From: Acidimicrobiaceae bacterium
GTDB taxonomy: Bacteria; Actinomycetota; Acidimicrobiia; Acidimicrobiales; RAAP-2
Assembly (NCBI GenBank): GCA_030838245.1
Contig: JAUTXB010000069.1
Location: 1-8,094, forward strand
Direction of reading: 5' to 3'
Length of the DNA: 8,094 bases
The notes under the pieces are model-generated. The model did no database searches and was not told the DNA's origin. It was given only the letters and a program-made list of their open reading frames with translations. Positions 1 to 6,834 of this stretch are shown one piece after another. Both the position numbers and the translations under genes were made by a program. Every line of letters begins with the position of its first letter. Position 1 is the stretch's first letter.

Positions 1-332
1 ACAGTCCCGAGACCGTGGCCGTCAGGATCGACGGGGGCGGCCGGTCGCTGGGGTACTCTGCCGACTCCGGGCCCGATTGGTCGCTCGGCGAACTCGGCCC
101 CGACCTCGACCTCGTCGTGTGCGAGGCCACGTTCACCAGCAAGCATGAGGGAGTCGCCGGGCACATGAGCGCCAGACAGGCGGGCATGCAGGCCCGGGCG
201 ACCGGGGCGCGCAGGCTCGTTCTCACGCACCGCTGGCCCACGGTGAACGCGTCTGCTGTGGCGGACGAAGCCACTGAGTCATATGGCGGTGTCGTGGAAC
301 AGGCCCAGATCGGAAAGGAATTCACGCTGTGA
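1..332 (+). CDS. MBL-fold metallo-hydrolase, C-terminal part (Rv1339-like)
   Basis: The gene enters from the left edge; the first whole codon is at 3 and the stop is TGA at 330-332. The visible 109 residues are the C-terminal end of a metallo-beta-lactamase fold of the RNase Z-like type. A strand carrying YSADSGPD supplies the bridging Asp ligand, GHMSARQAG is the conserved helix start, and LVLTHRWP carries the last His ligand. The HxHxDH motif would lie upstream, outside the window. In mycobacteria the orthologous position directly before rphA holds Rv1339, reported as an atypical class II cAMP phosphodiesterase; assigning that activity here is inference from gene order and sequence character. 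Its stop overlaps the GTG of rph by four bases, so the two are co-transcribed and probably translationally coupled. A generic MBL hydrolase of other specificity cannot be excluded. Confidence 0.85.
   Translation, partial: SPETVAVRIDGGGRSLGYSADSGPDWSLGELGPDLDLVVCEATFTSKHEGVAGHMSARQAGMQARATGARRLVLTHRWPTVNASAVADEATESYGGVVEQAQIGKEFTL
312..319 (+). promoter_or_regulatory. Ribosome binding site of rph
   Basis: GGAAAGGA lies inside the end of the upstream MBL gene, 9 bases before the GTG at 329. It is a good Shine-Dalgarno match and supports GTG 329 as the rph start, together with the GTGA overlap. Confidence 0.65.
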
Positions 333-1096
333 CCGAAGCAACAGCCACTACCGACCCTCGAGGGAAACGAGGGGATGGTCGAGCCACCGATGAGCTCCGC
401 TCAGCCACGTTCGAGCGGGACTTCACCGTGTTCGCACCAGGATCGGTGCTGGTGTCCATGGGACGGACCCGGGTGCTGTGCACGGCATCGGTGGAGGAAC
501 GAGTCCCGCCCTGGATGCGGGGCACGGGCAAGGGTTGGGTGACAGCCGAGTACTCGCTGTTGCCCGGGTCCACCGGCGAGCGGGTGTCCCGAGAGGCGGC
601 CAAGGGCCGCCAGTCCGGGCGCACCCAGGAGATCCAACGCCTGATCGGGCGCTCGCTGCGATCGGTGTGCGACATGGTCGCCCTGGGCGAGCTCCAGATC
701 ACCGTGGACTGCGACGTGCTCCAGGCCGACGGAGGCACCAGGACGGCATCCATCTGTGGCGCCTACGTCGCCCTGCACGATGCGCTGACCCGGCTGGTAC
801 AAAAGGGCACACTTCGAGCCAACCCGCTGACCGAAGCGGTAGCGGCCGTCTCGGTAGGCGTGGTCGACGGGGTGTGCCTGCTCGATCTTCCCTACGAGGA
901 GGACAGTCGCGCCGAAGTCGACATGAACGTGGTGATGACGTCGTCCGGTCGCTTCGTGGAAGTCCAGGGGACAGCCGAGGGGATGCCCTTCACCAAAGGT
1001 GAGCTCGATGAGATGCTCAGTCTGGCCGAGCACGGCATCGCCCAGCTCCTCGACCTCCAGGCGGCAGTGGTGGCTGAGCCCCCGGCCCGTCGGTGA
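329..1096 (+). CDS. rph: Ribonuclease PH
   Basis: Phosphorolytic 3'-to-5' exoribonuclease that trims the 3' ends of tRNA precursors and other RNAs, using phosphate and releasing nucleoside diphosphates; cytoplasmic and hexameric in the family. The 255-residue product matches family length. Family landmarks run in order: [10 protein letters not shown] (15-24), VLCTASVEE (49-57), [11 protein letters not shown] (65-75), the Arg-rich block [20 protein letters not shown] (92-111) with the phosphate-site Arg98, [10 protein letters not shown] with GTR at 136-138, and [17 protein letters not shown] with the acidic pair Asp192 and Asp198. All key residues appear intact. The GTG start overlaps the preceding stop by four bases and has a good ribosome binding site. 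The first ~8 residues (TEATATTD) are a short extension with no recognisable role. The stop again overlaps the next start (GTGA), placing rph in the middle of a three-gene operon. Confidence 0.97.
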   Translation: MTEATATTDPRGKRGDGRATDELRSATFERDFTVFAPGSVLVSMGRTRVLCTASVEERVPPWMRGTGKGWVTAEYSLLPGSTGERVSREAAKGRQSGRTQEIQRLIGRSLRSVCDMVALGELQITVDCDVLQADGGTRTASICGAYVALHDALTRLVQKGTLRANPLTEAVAAVSVGVVDGVCLLDLPYEEDSRAEVDMNVVMTSSGRFVEVQGTAEGMPFTKGELDEMLSLAEHGIAQLLDLQAAVVAEPPARR

Positions 1097-1713
1097 CCGA
1101 TCCGGCCCAGCTACGCCTGGTGCTGGCCAGCGCCAATCCTGACAAAGCAGCTGAGATCGCCGACATCTTGAGCACGGTTCCCGGCTTGGTCCTCATTCCT
1201 CGCCCGGCGTCGGTTCCCGACGTGGTCGAAGACGGTGACACGTTGGCCGACAACGCCCGCCTGAAGGCGGTCGCCATCATGGAGGCCACTGGCGAGCCGG
1301 CGGTGGCCGACGACACCGGACTGGAGGTAGGGGCCCTCGGTGGCGCTCCCGGTGTCTACTCGGCCCGTTTTGCCGGCGAGGACGCCACCTACGCCGACAA
1401 CGTGGCCAAGTTGGTCCGGGAGCTGGCCTCAGTGGGTGCAACGGAGCCGTCCCAACGAAGGGCCCGGTTCCGTACGGTGGCGCTGGTGGCCTTCCCCGGT
1501 GGTGACGAGCTGCTGGCCGAGGGCGAGGTGATCGGCACTATTGCCAGCGAGCCGGTTGGTACGGGCGGATTCGGATACGACCCCCTGTTCGTGCCCGAGG
1601 GCGGCGGGGGCCGCACGTTCGCTCAGATGCCCGCAGGGGAAAAACACGGTCTCTCCCACCGGGGGAGAGCGTTTCGGGCGTTGGCCGACCAGCTCAAGAG
1701 GTATCGGCTTTAG
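1093..1713 (+). CDS. rdgB: Non-canonical purine NTP pyrophosphatase (RdgB/HAM1)
   Basis: Hydrolyses dITP, XTP and ITP to the monophosphate plus pyrophosphate, keeping deaminated purines out of DNA and RNA; cytoplasmic, Mg-dependent homodimer in the family. The 206-residue product fits the usual ~190-210. Motifs in order: [14 protein letters not shown] (9-22, the nucleotide-binding S/T-x-N-x-x-K start), [14 protein letters not shown] (46-59), VADDTGLEV with the metal/catalytic Asp pair 73-74, [12 protein letters not shown] (84-95), [11 protein letters not shown] (156-166) and [11 protein letters not shown] (187-197). Nothing essential is missing. The GTG start shares GTGA with the rph stop; no clear Shine-Dalgarno sequence precedes it, so reinitiation after rph is the likely mode of translation. 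The rph-rdgB pairing is common in actinobacteria and other bacteria. Only 22 bases separate its stop from that of the convergent L,D-transpeptidase gene, and no T-rich terminator hairpin is visible there. Confidence 0.96.
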   Translation: MTDPAQLRLVLASANPDKAAEIADILSTVPGLVLIPRPASVPDVVEDGDTLADNARLKAVAIMEATGEPAVADDTGLEVGALGGAPGVYSARFAGEDATYADNVAKLVRELASVGATEPSQRRARFRTVALVAFPGGDELLAEGEVIGTIASEPVGTGGFGYDPLFVPEGGGGRTFAQMPAGEKHGLSHRGRAFRALADQLKRYRL

Positions 1714-1735
1714 ACGCGGTCTGGCTGACTGCCGA

Positions 1736-2914
1736 TCAGTTGACGGTGACCAGCGTGCCGATCGGGGTCAGCGGGTAGACCACGGCGGCGTTGGCCGGCG
1801 GTAGCTCCACGCATCCGACGCTCTGGGGCGTCCCGTAGCTGGACCGGTCGAAACCGTGCAGACCATCCCCACCGTTGAAGTAGCTAACCCACGGGATGCC
1901 CGGGTCCGAGTAGTGACTGCCGTCGGGATTGGTACCGCTCATGGTGGTCACCGTGTATCGCAGGTAGACGGGGAACGTGCCCTGGGCCGTCGGTGCGGCC
2001 GCGACGCCGGTGTTGGCCGGGGTGGTGTAGGCGACGGCACCGTTGCTGTAGACGGTCAGGGTCTGCGGCAGGGCCTGGGATACATATGCGTACGTGTAGG
2101 CGACAGTGTTCACCTTGCTGGCCGCCACGTTGTCCAGCAGCTTCTGCCACACCTGGGGACCGGCGAAGCCGTCGGTTCCGAGACCATTTTGGTCCTGGAA
2201 GGTCATGACCGCCCCATGGGTGATGACGTTGTCAGTTCCCTGTGTCCACAGAGACTCGAGAGATGCCGGCATCGCCCACCGCCATGCGAACGTACCCACT
2301 TGTGGCTGGGCCATTTCTTGTGGCGAGCTCAGCGGTGCGGTCGACGTGAATGTCAGGGGCAAGTAGCCCAACTGGGCCAGCAGTTCCTGTAGGCGAAGGG
2401 TCGATCCGGCGGCGATCGAGAAGTGGACAGTGGAGGGCTGGTCGAGGGTTCGGCCACCAGCACTCTGCAGCCCTGTGGCCCCCGAGGGGATGGTGACTGT
2501 CTCGACCGACGAGGGGACGAAGGGGCTCGTCGGCTGGAAGACCAGCGTGGTCGGAGTCATGTGCTGCCACGTTCCGGCCACCGGAGGCGTGAGGGTGGGC
2601 ATCGGGGTGTTGGCAGCAAGTGGCGTGGAGACATTCACCGTGATGGTGCTGTCGGAGGCCACGTTGGCAGCGGTGTCGGCGGGGGTGGTGCCGACCACGG
2701 TCAGCGCCGCCTTGCTGATCGCCGTCGTCTTGGGCGATGGGGCCGAGGGGGAGGCGTCGGCCGTGGTGGCGGTCATCCGTATGATCACGGTGGATGCTCC
2801 GGCAATTACGAGCGCGGCCACCACCACCAGGGCAAATACAAGAATCGGCCGGCGTCTCGCCGGCCGGCTGTGCCCTCGGGGGCTATGCGGTCGTGGTGTC
2901 GGTCCAGGCATCAT
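1736..2914 (-). CDS. Membrane-anchored L,D-transpeptidase (YkuD domain), variant active-site motif
   Basis: A 392-residue envelope protein. An Arg/Pro-rich cytoplasmic start (1-22) precedes one membrane helix or uncleaved signal anchor (about 24-45). A Thr/Ser/Pro/Ala linker follows, then an Ig-like beta domain (about 70-168), a peptidoglycan-binding-like helical segment (about 172-262, LQELLAQLGYLPL and VMTFQDQNGLGTDGFAGPQVWQKLL) and a C-terminal YkuD domain (about 283-392). His353 (LHG) and Cys368 are 15 residues apart, as in the catalytic core that makes 3-3 cross-links in peptidoglycan. The usual S-H-G-C-x-R reads SVGCVEL here: Val replaces the conserved second His and Glu replaces the Arg. 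Activity is therefore likely but not certain. ATG occurs twice in tandem; GGAG lies 3 bases from the first and 6 from the second (start 2911), so the second may be the real start. It sits 54 bases downstream of glnD on the same strand and could be read from the glnD transcript. Confidence 0.85.
   Translation of the reverse strand: MMPGPTPRPHSPRGHSRPARRRPILVFALVVVAALVIAGASTVIIRMTATTADASPSAPSPKTTAISKAALTVVGTTPADTAANVASDSTITVNVSTPLAANTPMPTLTPPVAGTWQHMTPTTLVFQPTSPFVPSSVETVTIPSGATGLQSAGGRTLDQPSTVHFSIAAGSTLRLQELLAQLGYLPLTFTSTAPLSSPQEMAQPQVGTFAWRWAMPASLESLWTQGTDNVITHGAVMTFQDQNGLGTDGFAGPQVWQKLLDNVAASKVNTVAYTYAYVSQALPQTLTVYSNGAVAYTTPANTGVAAAPTAQGTFPVYLRYTVTTMSGTNPDGSHYSDPGIPWVSYFNGGDGLHGFDRSSYGTPQSVGCVELPPANAAVVYPLTPIGTLVTVN
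2846..2866. repeat. Perfect 8-base inverted repeat inside the L,D-transpeptidase 5' coding region
   Basis: Arms CGGCCGGC (2846-2853) and GCCGGCCG (2859-2866) are exact complements around a 5-base spacer, all G/C. In the transpeptidase mRNA it lies about 48-69 bases after the start, over the Arg-rich segment just before the membrane helix. It could form a strong mRNA hairpin. A chance product of Arg/Ala/Pro codons is equally possible. Confidence 0.4.
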
Positions 2915-2935
2915 GCTCTCCGTCCGCCGGCATGC

Positions 2936-2952
2936 TACCAGCTGACCTGGTA
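2936..2952. repeat. Inverted repeat TACCAG-5-CTGGTA between glnD and the L,D-transpeptidase gene
   Basis: Perfect 6-base arms, TACCAG (2936-2941) and CTGGTA (2947-2952), flank a 5-base centre. The site lies 22-38 bases before the transpeptidase start and 17 bases after the glnD stop. The geometry suits a dimeric regulator operator or a small RNA hairpin. No T-tract follows on either strand, so it is not a standard intrinsic terminator. Confidence 0.35.
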
Positions 2953-2968
2953 ATTCGTGCGCCGGAAC

Positions 2969-5326
2969 CTACAATCTCGATTGCTCGGCCACGCCGAGCC
3001 GAACGGCGGCCTCGACCTTGCCCAGAAGGTCGGTATCGGTGACCTTCTGACCGTCGGGGCCACGGACGTAGAACGCGTCCACCACGGCGGCCCCAAAGGT
3101 GTTGACCCTGGCCGAGATCACATCGAGATCGCACTCGAACAGGGCCTGGGTGATCCGGTGGAGCTGTCCCACGACGTCTTCCGCCCGCACCTCGATGACG
3201 GTGGCCGAGGCCGAGGCCGAGTTGTCCACGGTGATCTCGGTGGCCACATGCTGGGGGGCGACGGGCCGTTTCTCGGTGCGGTACGCCCGGGCCCTCTCGG
3301 CCAGGCGGTCAGCGAGGGCCAGCGTGCCGTCGACCACCTTGGCCAGGTCGTCGGAGAGGCGACTGCTCTGGGGCCAGCGGCCCCGAGAGGGCTCGACGGT
3401 GAACATTTCGACGGCCACCCCGGCTTCACCGGCGACGTTGGCCGACCGTACGTTCAGCCCGTGAAGGGCCAGTACACCGGTAACCTGCGCGAAGAGACCG
3501 GGATGGTCGGGTGCCACCACCGTCAACGTCAGGTCATCGATGGTGAGAGTCGGGTTCCCGCTGCTGCGGACGGCCTCCATCATCCGGTGATGCTCGTCGG
3601 TGACCCACGACGTCGGTGGGGCGAACTTCTCACCGGCCAAGAGGCGCTTGGTCCGGACCACCAGATCGGCAACCAGTCCGGCCTTCCACGAGCCCCAGGC
3701 CGACGGACCCGTGGCCAGGCTGTCCGCTTCGACCAGAGCGGCCAGCAGGTCGAGCGTCGACCGATCGCCAACTTCCTTGGCCATCCGCTCAGCGGTGGCC
3801 GGGTCATCGAGATCCCGCCTGGTGGCCATTTCAGGAAGGAGTAGGTGGAGCCGGACCAGCAACACCAGGACGTCGACGTCGCCAGGAGGAAAGCCCATCC
3901 GGGTGGCGATCTCGGCTACCAGCCCGATGCCCACATCGGTGTGGTCGCCGGGGAATCCCTTGCCGATGTCGTGGAGCAGCGTGCCGATCAAGAGGAGGTC
4001 GGGGCGCTCAACCCGGTGAGCCAGGGTGGCGGCGTTGGCCGTGGCCTCGAGCAGATGACGATCGACGGTGAATCGGTGGTAGGCGTTTCGCTGCGGTTTG
4101 TTGCGCACCGCTCCCCACTCAGGCAGGAACCGGGCGAACAGTTCTCGCTGGTCGAGGGCTTCGAGGGCGGAGATGGCCGGAGGTCCGGTGGCCAGCACGC
4201 GGACGAGGGTCCGGCGCAGGTCATCGGACCATGGTGTAGTCGGGGCGGGTGCTTCCCGACCGAGGAGGTTCAACGCCTCCCGGGCGATGGGCACGTTGCG
4301 CTCGGCCGCCACGGCAGCAAGGTGTACGGGAAGGGCGGCATCGGCGAGGTCGGCGTCGGGTAGGAGGACCACTTCGCCGTCGTGCAGCCCTACCCCGGGA
4401 TCATGGGTCGGCGTGGTGGTGCTCTCCGGTGACGCGGCGCGCCCTCGACCTCGGCGCCGTCCGCGCCCGTATGTCGTGTACTTGGCCCACTGTCGGCGCC
4501 GCCACCATGCGTCGTCGCCCTCCCAGGCGATGGTTCGACCGGCCTCGGCCACCGTAAGCATCAGGCTGTCGGCGTCGGTCTCACCCAGCGCGGCGGCAAT
4601 CTGATCCTGCTCTTGCAACAGGAGCTTGTTCAGCTCATGGGCAGATCGCCGCTGTAGTTCCACTCGCACTCGGGTCAGCACAGATTGCGACTCGGCGACG
4701 GCAACCGAGTCGACGTTGTCCGCCAGTTCGGGGACCGCCAGCACAAGGGCCCGGAGGGCGGCGGCGTCGCGGAGCCCGCCGTGTGCTTCTTTGAGGTCCG
4801 GCTCGAGAAGGAACGCAACGTCACCATGGGCGGCGTGACGCTCCAAGACCCGTTCCGACAGGTCATCGACCCAGGGGGGCTTCTGCTCGACCCATCGCGC
4901 CCGTGCGGTGGCGATCAGCGGATCCGCTACATCGAGGTCGCCGCAGACCACCCGGGCGTCGAGAAGGCCGAGTGCCGTGCGGAGGTCGTCTGAGGCGACC
5001 TTGAGCACCTCATTGGGCTTTCTCACGCTGTGGTCGAGGTGAATACCTTGGTCCCACACCGGATACCAGATCCGATCGGCGATGCCGGAGACATCCCTTC
5101 GTCCCCGGTGGACGAGGACCACATCGAGATCGCTGAATGGGCACAGTTCCCCCCGGCCGTAACCGCCGACGGCCACCAGAGCCAGTCCCCGCGCGTCTCC
5201 GCCGGTGGCAGCATCGAAGAGGCCATCGAGCCACGAATCGGCGGCATCGCTGTAGGCCCGACAGAATGCGTCGCCCTGCAGATCGACCTGCTCGATAAGC
5301 GACTGGCGTCGTTCCCGCAGGGACAT
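2969..5326 (-). CDS. glnD: Bifunctional PII nucleotidyltransferase / nucleotidyl-removing enzyme GlnD
   Basis: Senses glutamine and modifies the PII protein (uridylylation in enterics; adenylylation of GlnK in studied actinobacteria), and removes the modification with its HD domain; cytoplasmic. From the start chosen here the protein has 785 residues. The nucleotidyltransferase domain shows VGGYGRGEL (53-61) and SDLDVV, with metal-binding Asp66 and Asp68. PDLKEAHGGLRD (176-187) belongs to the helical GlnD part. The HD phosphohydrolase domain has His424 (DRHLLE) and LLHDIGKG with His452-Asp453. Two C-terminal ACT domains (about 598-647 and 709-785) bind glutamine. An Arg/Gly-rich stretch (287-296) sits before the HD domain. 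The frame stays open to an ATG at 5509, but those 61 extra residues resemble no GlnD and would overlap the divergent gene at 5387. The only in-frame ATG that fits is 5326, though it lacks a clear Shine-Dalgarno. Unlike many actinobacteria, no amtB or glnK gene lies beside it in the window. Confidence 0.93.
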   Translation of the reverse strand: MSLRERRQSLIEQVDLQGDAFCRAYSDAADSWLDGLFDAATGGDARGLALVAVGGYGRGELCPFSDLDVVLVHRGRRDVSGIADRIWYPVWDQGIHLDHSVRKPNEVLKVASDDLRTALGLLDARVVCGDLDVADPLIATARARWVEQKPPWVDDLSERVLERHAAHGDVAFLLEPDLKEAHGGLRDAAALRALVLAVPELADNVDSVAVAESQSVLTRVRVELQRRSAHELNKLLLQEQDQIAAALGETDADSLMLTVAEAGRTIAWEGDDAWWRRRQWAKYTTYGRGRRRGRGRAASPESTTTPTHDPGVGLHDGEVVLLPDADLADAALPVHLAAVAAERNVPIAREALNLLGREAPAPTTPWSDDLRRTLVRVLATGPPAISALEALDQRELFARFLPEWGAVRNKPQRNAYHRFTVDRHLLEATANAATLAHRVERPDLLLIGTLLHDIGKGFPGDHTDVGIGLVAEIATRMGFPPGDVDVLVLLVRLHLLLPEMATRRDLDDPATAERMAKEVGDRSTLDLLAALVEADSLATGPSAWGSWKAGLVADLVVRTKRLLAGEKFAPPTSWVTDEHHRMMEAVRSSGNPTLTIDDLTLTVVAPDHPGLFAQVTGVLALHGLNVRSANVAGEAGVAVEMFTVEPSRGRWPQSSRLSDDLAKVVDGTLALADRLAERARAYRTEKRPVAPQHVATEITVDNSASASATVIEVRAEDVVGQLHRITQALFECDLDVISARVNTFGAAVVDAFYVRGPDGQKVTDTDLLGKVEAAVRLGVAEQSRL

Positions 5327-5386
5327 CAGTGGACGGTACCACCGAGACGGTTCGGCGGAAGTGACCGAGGGGTGCCAACTGGACTG

Positions 5387-5605
5387 ATGAGCGCTGCGAT
5401 AGCGTTGATTGCTGTGAGCGATGACCGATCGGGACTCAAGACTTTCGACCTCGTGCTGTTGATCGGCGGAGGGGTCATCGCGGCCTTGGTGGCGTTCGCT
5501 CTGCTCCATTTCGTGGTGGGCGTGATCTGGTTCGCCATCAAGTTCATCTTCGTGATTGCCGTCATCGGCCTCATCGCCTGGCTGGTCGTCGGGCGCCGTA
5601 AGTAA
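5387..5605 (+). CDS. Small two-helix membrane protein, unknown function
   Basis: Encodes 72 residues. After a short polar start (SDDRSGLKTFD, about residues 11-21) almost everything is hydrophobic. Two probable membrane helices fall at about 22-46 (LVLLIGGGVIAALVAF onward) and 48-68 (WFAIKFIFVIAVIGLIAWLV), ending in the positively charged tail GRRK. I recognise no family; compact bacterial membrane proteins of this kind are usually annotated as hypothetical. The frame is open far upstream to 5030, but that part is antisense to glnD and has glnD-driven codon bias, so it is not coding. ATG 5387 has GAGGGG at 5367-5372, 14 bases away, which is rather far; GTG 5414 (63 residues) is the alternative and has no ribosome binding site. 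It is divergent from glnD, 60 bases from its start, and could share a promoter region with it. No partner suggests a role. Confidence 0.6.
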   Translation: MSAAIALIAVSDDRSGLKTFDLVLLIGGGVIAALVAFALLHFVVGVIWFAIKFIFVIAVIGLIAWLVVGRRK

Positions 5606-5616
5606 TCCCCGGCCGT

Positions 5617-5640
5617 CGCTCCCGACCTAGACGTGGAGCG
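5617..5640. repeat. Inverted repeat after the small membrane protein gene
   Basis: CGCTCC (5617-5622) and GGAGCG (5635-5640) are exact complements around 12 bases, 11 bases after the stop at 5605. It may help end the transcript, but no U-tract follows, so an intrinsic terminator cannot be claimed. Confidence 0.25.
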
Positions 5641-5693
5641 TCCCCCGACTTGGGATACCGATGGTAGGGCTCTACCCACTGTTCCGATCACGG

Positions 5694-5699
5694 TAGGCT
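5694..5699 (+). promoter_or_regulatory. Possible -10 box for tRNA-Cys
   Basis: TAGGCT fits the actinobacterial TAnnnT pattern and lies 13 bases before the tRNA-Cys 5' end. No good -35 box is seen 16-18 bases upstream. An alternative pair, TTGGGA (5650-5655) and TACCCA (5673-5678) with a 17-base spacer, is also weak. Confidence 0.25.
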
Positions 5700-5712
5700 C
5701 CCGGGACGCCCA

Positions 5713-5784
5713 GGCGGCGTGGCCGAGTGGTTTAGGCAGGGGCCTGCAAAGCCCCGTACGGCGGTTCGATTCCGCCCGCCGCCT
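5713..5784 (+). tRNA. tRNA-Cys (anticodon GCA), no encoded CCA
   Basis: Folds by hand into a full cloverleaf. The 7-pair acceptor stem is GGCGGCG (5713-5719) with CGCCGCC (5777-5783). The 3-pair D stem is GCC/GGC (5722-5724, 5735-5737). The anticodon stem is GGGGC/GCCCC around loop CTGCAAA, giving anticodon GCA at 5746-5748. The T stem is GGCGG/CCGCC around TTCGATT. Discriminator base 73 is T (5784), the classic identity element of tRNA-Cys. The genome continues CTGG, so CCA must be added by a nucleotidyltransferase after 3' trimming. Confidence 0.96.
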
Positions 5785-5874
5785 CTGGTCCTTGATCGGC
5801 AGAAGAACTGCTCAGGGGCTATTTCCGGATCGAAGGACATGGGGTCGACCTCGGGCCGGCAGGCTAGGTGTCGC

Positions 5875-6834
5875 TCAAGCTGGAGGAGTGGCCGAGTCCC
5901 AGATCATGGAGCTCTCGGTGTCGTCGGCTAGGAGCCGTGCGGCAGGGAGCGTCTTGTCGATATGGCCGATGAGACCGTTGTAGATGCCGTATCCGACCAG
6001 CTCCTGCAGCCGACGAGGGAACCGACGTGCAGTGTCCTGGGGAATGCCCAGCTGCTGGTTCTCCTGTTGGCGGATGTACCCGGCGCAGTAGTTCATGGCA
6101 ATGCCGACACGCCGGGTCTTGGTGGTGTTGGCCCCACCGCCGTGCCACAGGCTGCCGTGCCAGACCAGCACGCTGCCGCGTTCCATCTCGGCCGGAATGG
6201 AGTCGTACTGACTGACCAGGTCGGGCGACTCGTCGGCCAGATGGGTCCCAGGGATGATCCGGGTGGCCCCGTTGGCCTCGGTGAAGTCGGTGAGCGCCCA
6301 CATGGTGTTGCAGACCGTCGGAGGATGGGGCTTGGGCAGGGGAATGATCTGGTCGTCGGCATGGATGGGCTGCGGGGTCTCTTCGGGGCCGATAGCGATC
6401 GACGAGAGGGACGAGACGAGGAGACCGGGGTCGAGGACGCCTTCGCAGATCGGCAAAATGGACGGGTACACCGGTATCTGCTCATAGAGGGAACCGTGTA
6501 CCAAGAGGTTGTAGATGCGGACGGTACGGGACCCCTCGAAGAGATTGTCAGCTGGCACGATGCCGAGTTCGACTTCCAAGCGACGCAAGTCCTCGTCGAG
6601 GGCCTCGATGAGATCGAGCTCGATGGCGTTCTCGACAATGGTGTAGCCCTGTTCGGCGATGAGCCGGACATGGGCAGCGACCGCGTCGCTCGTTAGCGCT
6701 GACCCAGAGGCGCCGTCCGCAGACGACGGCGCTCCCGCCTCGGCCTCCAGGGAGGAACGTTCTCTGTGCGTCTGCACCACGTTCGAAAGGCTACGCCTCC
6801 GCCTGGTTGCTCGCCGATTCGGCCGAGCCGACAT
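5875..6834 (-). CDS. Phytanoyl-CoA dioxygenase (PhyH) family Fe(II)/2-oxoglutarate oxygenase
   Basis: A 319-residue protein of the PhyH superfamily, non-haem iron enzymes that hydroxylate small molecules using 2-oxoglutarate and oxygen. The double-stranded beta-helix core shows the iron triad: HAD (His158 and Asp160) and a distal His in WHGGGAN (His231; His226 lies nearby). Arg241/242, ten or eleven residues later, can bind the 2-oxoglutarate carboxylate. WALTDFTEANGATRIIPGTH (179-198) is a typical PhyH stretch. The substrate cannot be told from sequence. The first ~46 residues are Arg- then Ser/Ala-rich and probably disordered. ATG 6834 overlaps the upstream membrane protein gene by 44 bases and has a weak ribosome binding site. 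Two tandem in-frame GTG codons at 6780 and 6777 lie just after that gene's stop, with GGAGG 15 bases before the first, so the protein may really start there (301 or 300 residues). It appears to be the second gene of a two-gene unit. Confidence 0.88.
   Translation of the reverse strand: MSARPNRRATRRRRSLSNVVQTHRERSSLEAEAGAPSSADGASGSALTSDAVAAHVRLIAEQGYTIVENAIELDLIEALDEDLRRLEVELGIVPADNLFEGSRTVRIYNLLVHGSLYEQIPVYPSILPICEGVLDPGLLVSSLSSIAIGPEETPQPIHADDQIIPLPKPHPPTVCNTMWALTDFTEANGATRIIPGTHLADESPDLVSQYDSIPAEMERGSVLVWHGSLWHGGGANTTKTRRVGIAMNYCAGYIRQQENQQLGIPQDTARRFPRRLQELVGYGIYNGLIGHIDKTLPAARLLADDTESSMIWDSATPPA

Noticed and set aside
401..1033. Minus-strand frame of 210 codons opposite rph
   Set aside because: Shadow of a fully recognisable RNase PH gene.
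1714..1735. Intrinsic terminator between convergent rdgB and the L,D-transpeptidase gene
   Set aside because: Only a 4-base ACTG/CAGT repeat and no T-tract; not enough to call.
2957..4363. Long plus-strand frames opposite glnD (2957-3844, 3845-4363)
   Set aside because: They are antisense shadows created by GC-rich third codon positions of glnD; their Gly/Arg/His-rich products resemble no family.
5030..5386. Upstream extension of the small membrane protein
   Set aside because: Antisense to glnD and without membrane or domain character; the protein-like part begins near 5387.
5327..5509. N-terminal extension of GlnD to ATG 5509
   Set aside because: The 61 residues lack similarity to GlnD, overlap the divergent small membrane gene, and the internal ATG 5326 gives the expected length before the nucleotidyltransferase motif.
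5663..5676. Hairpin GGTAG/CTACC upstream of tRNA-Cys
   Set aside because: Five pairs with a 4-base loop and no T-tract; too weak to call a terminator or riboswitch.
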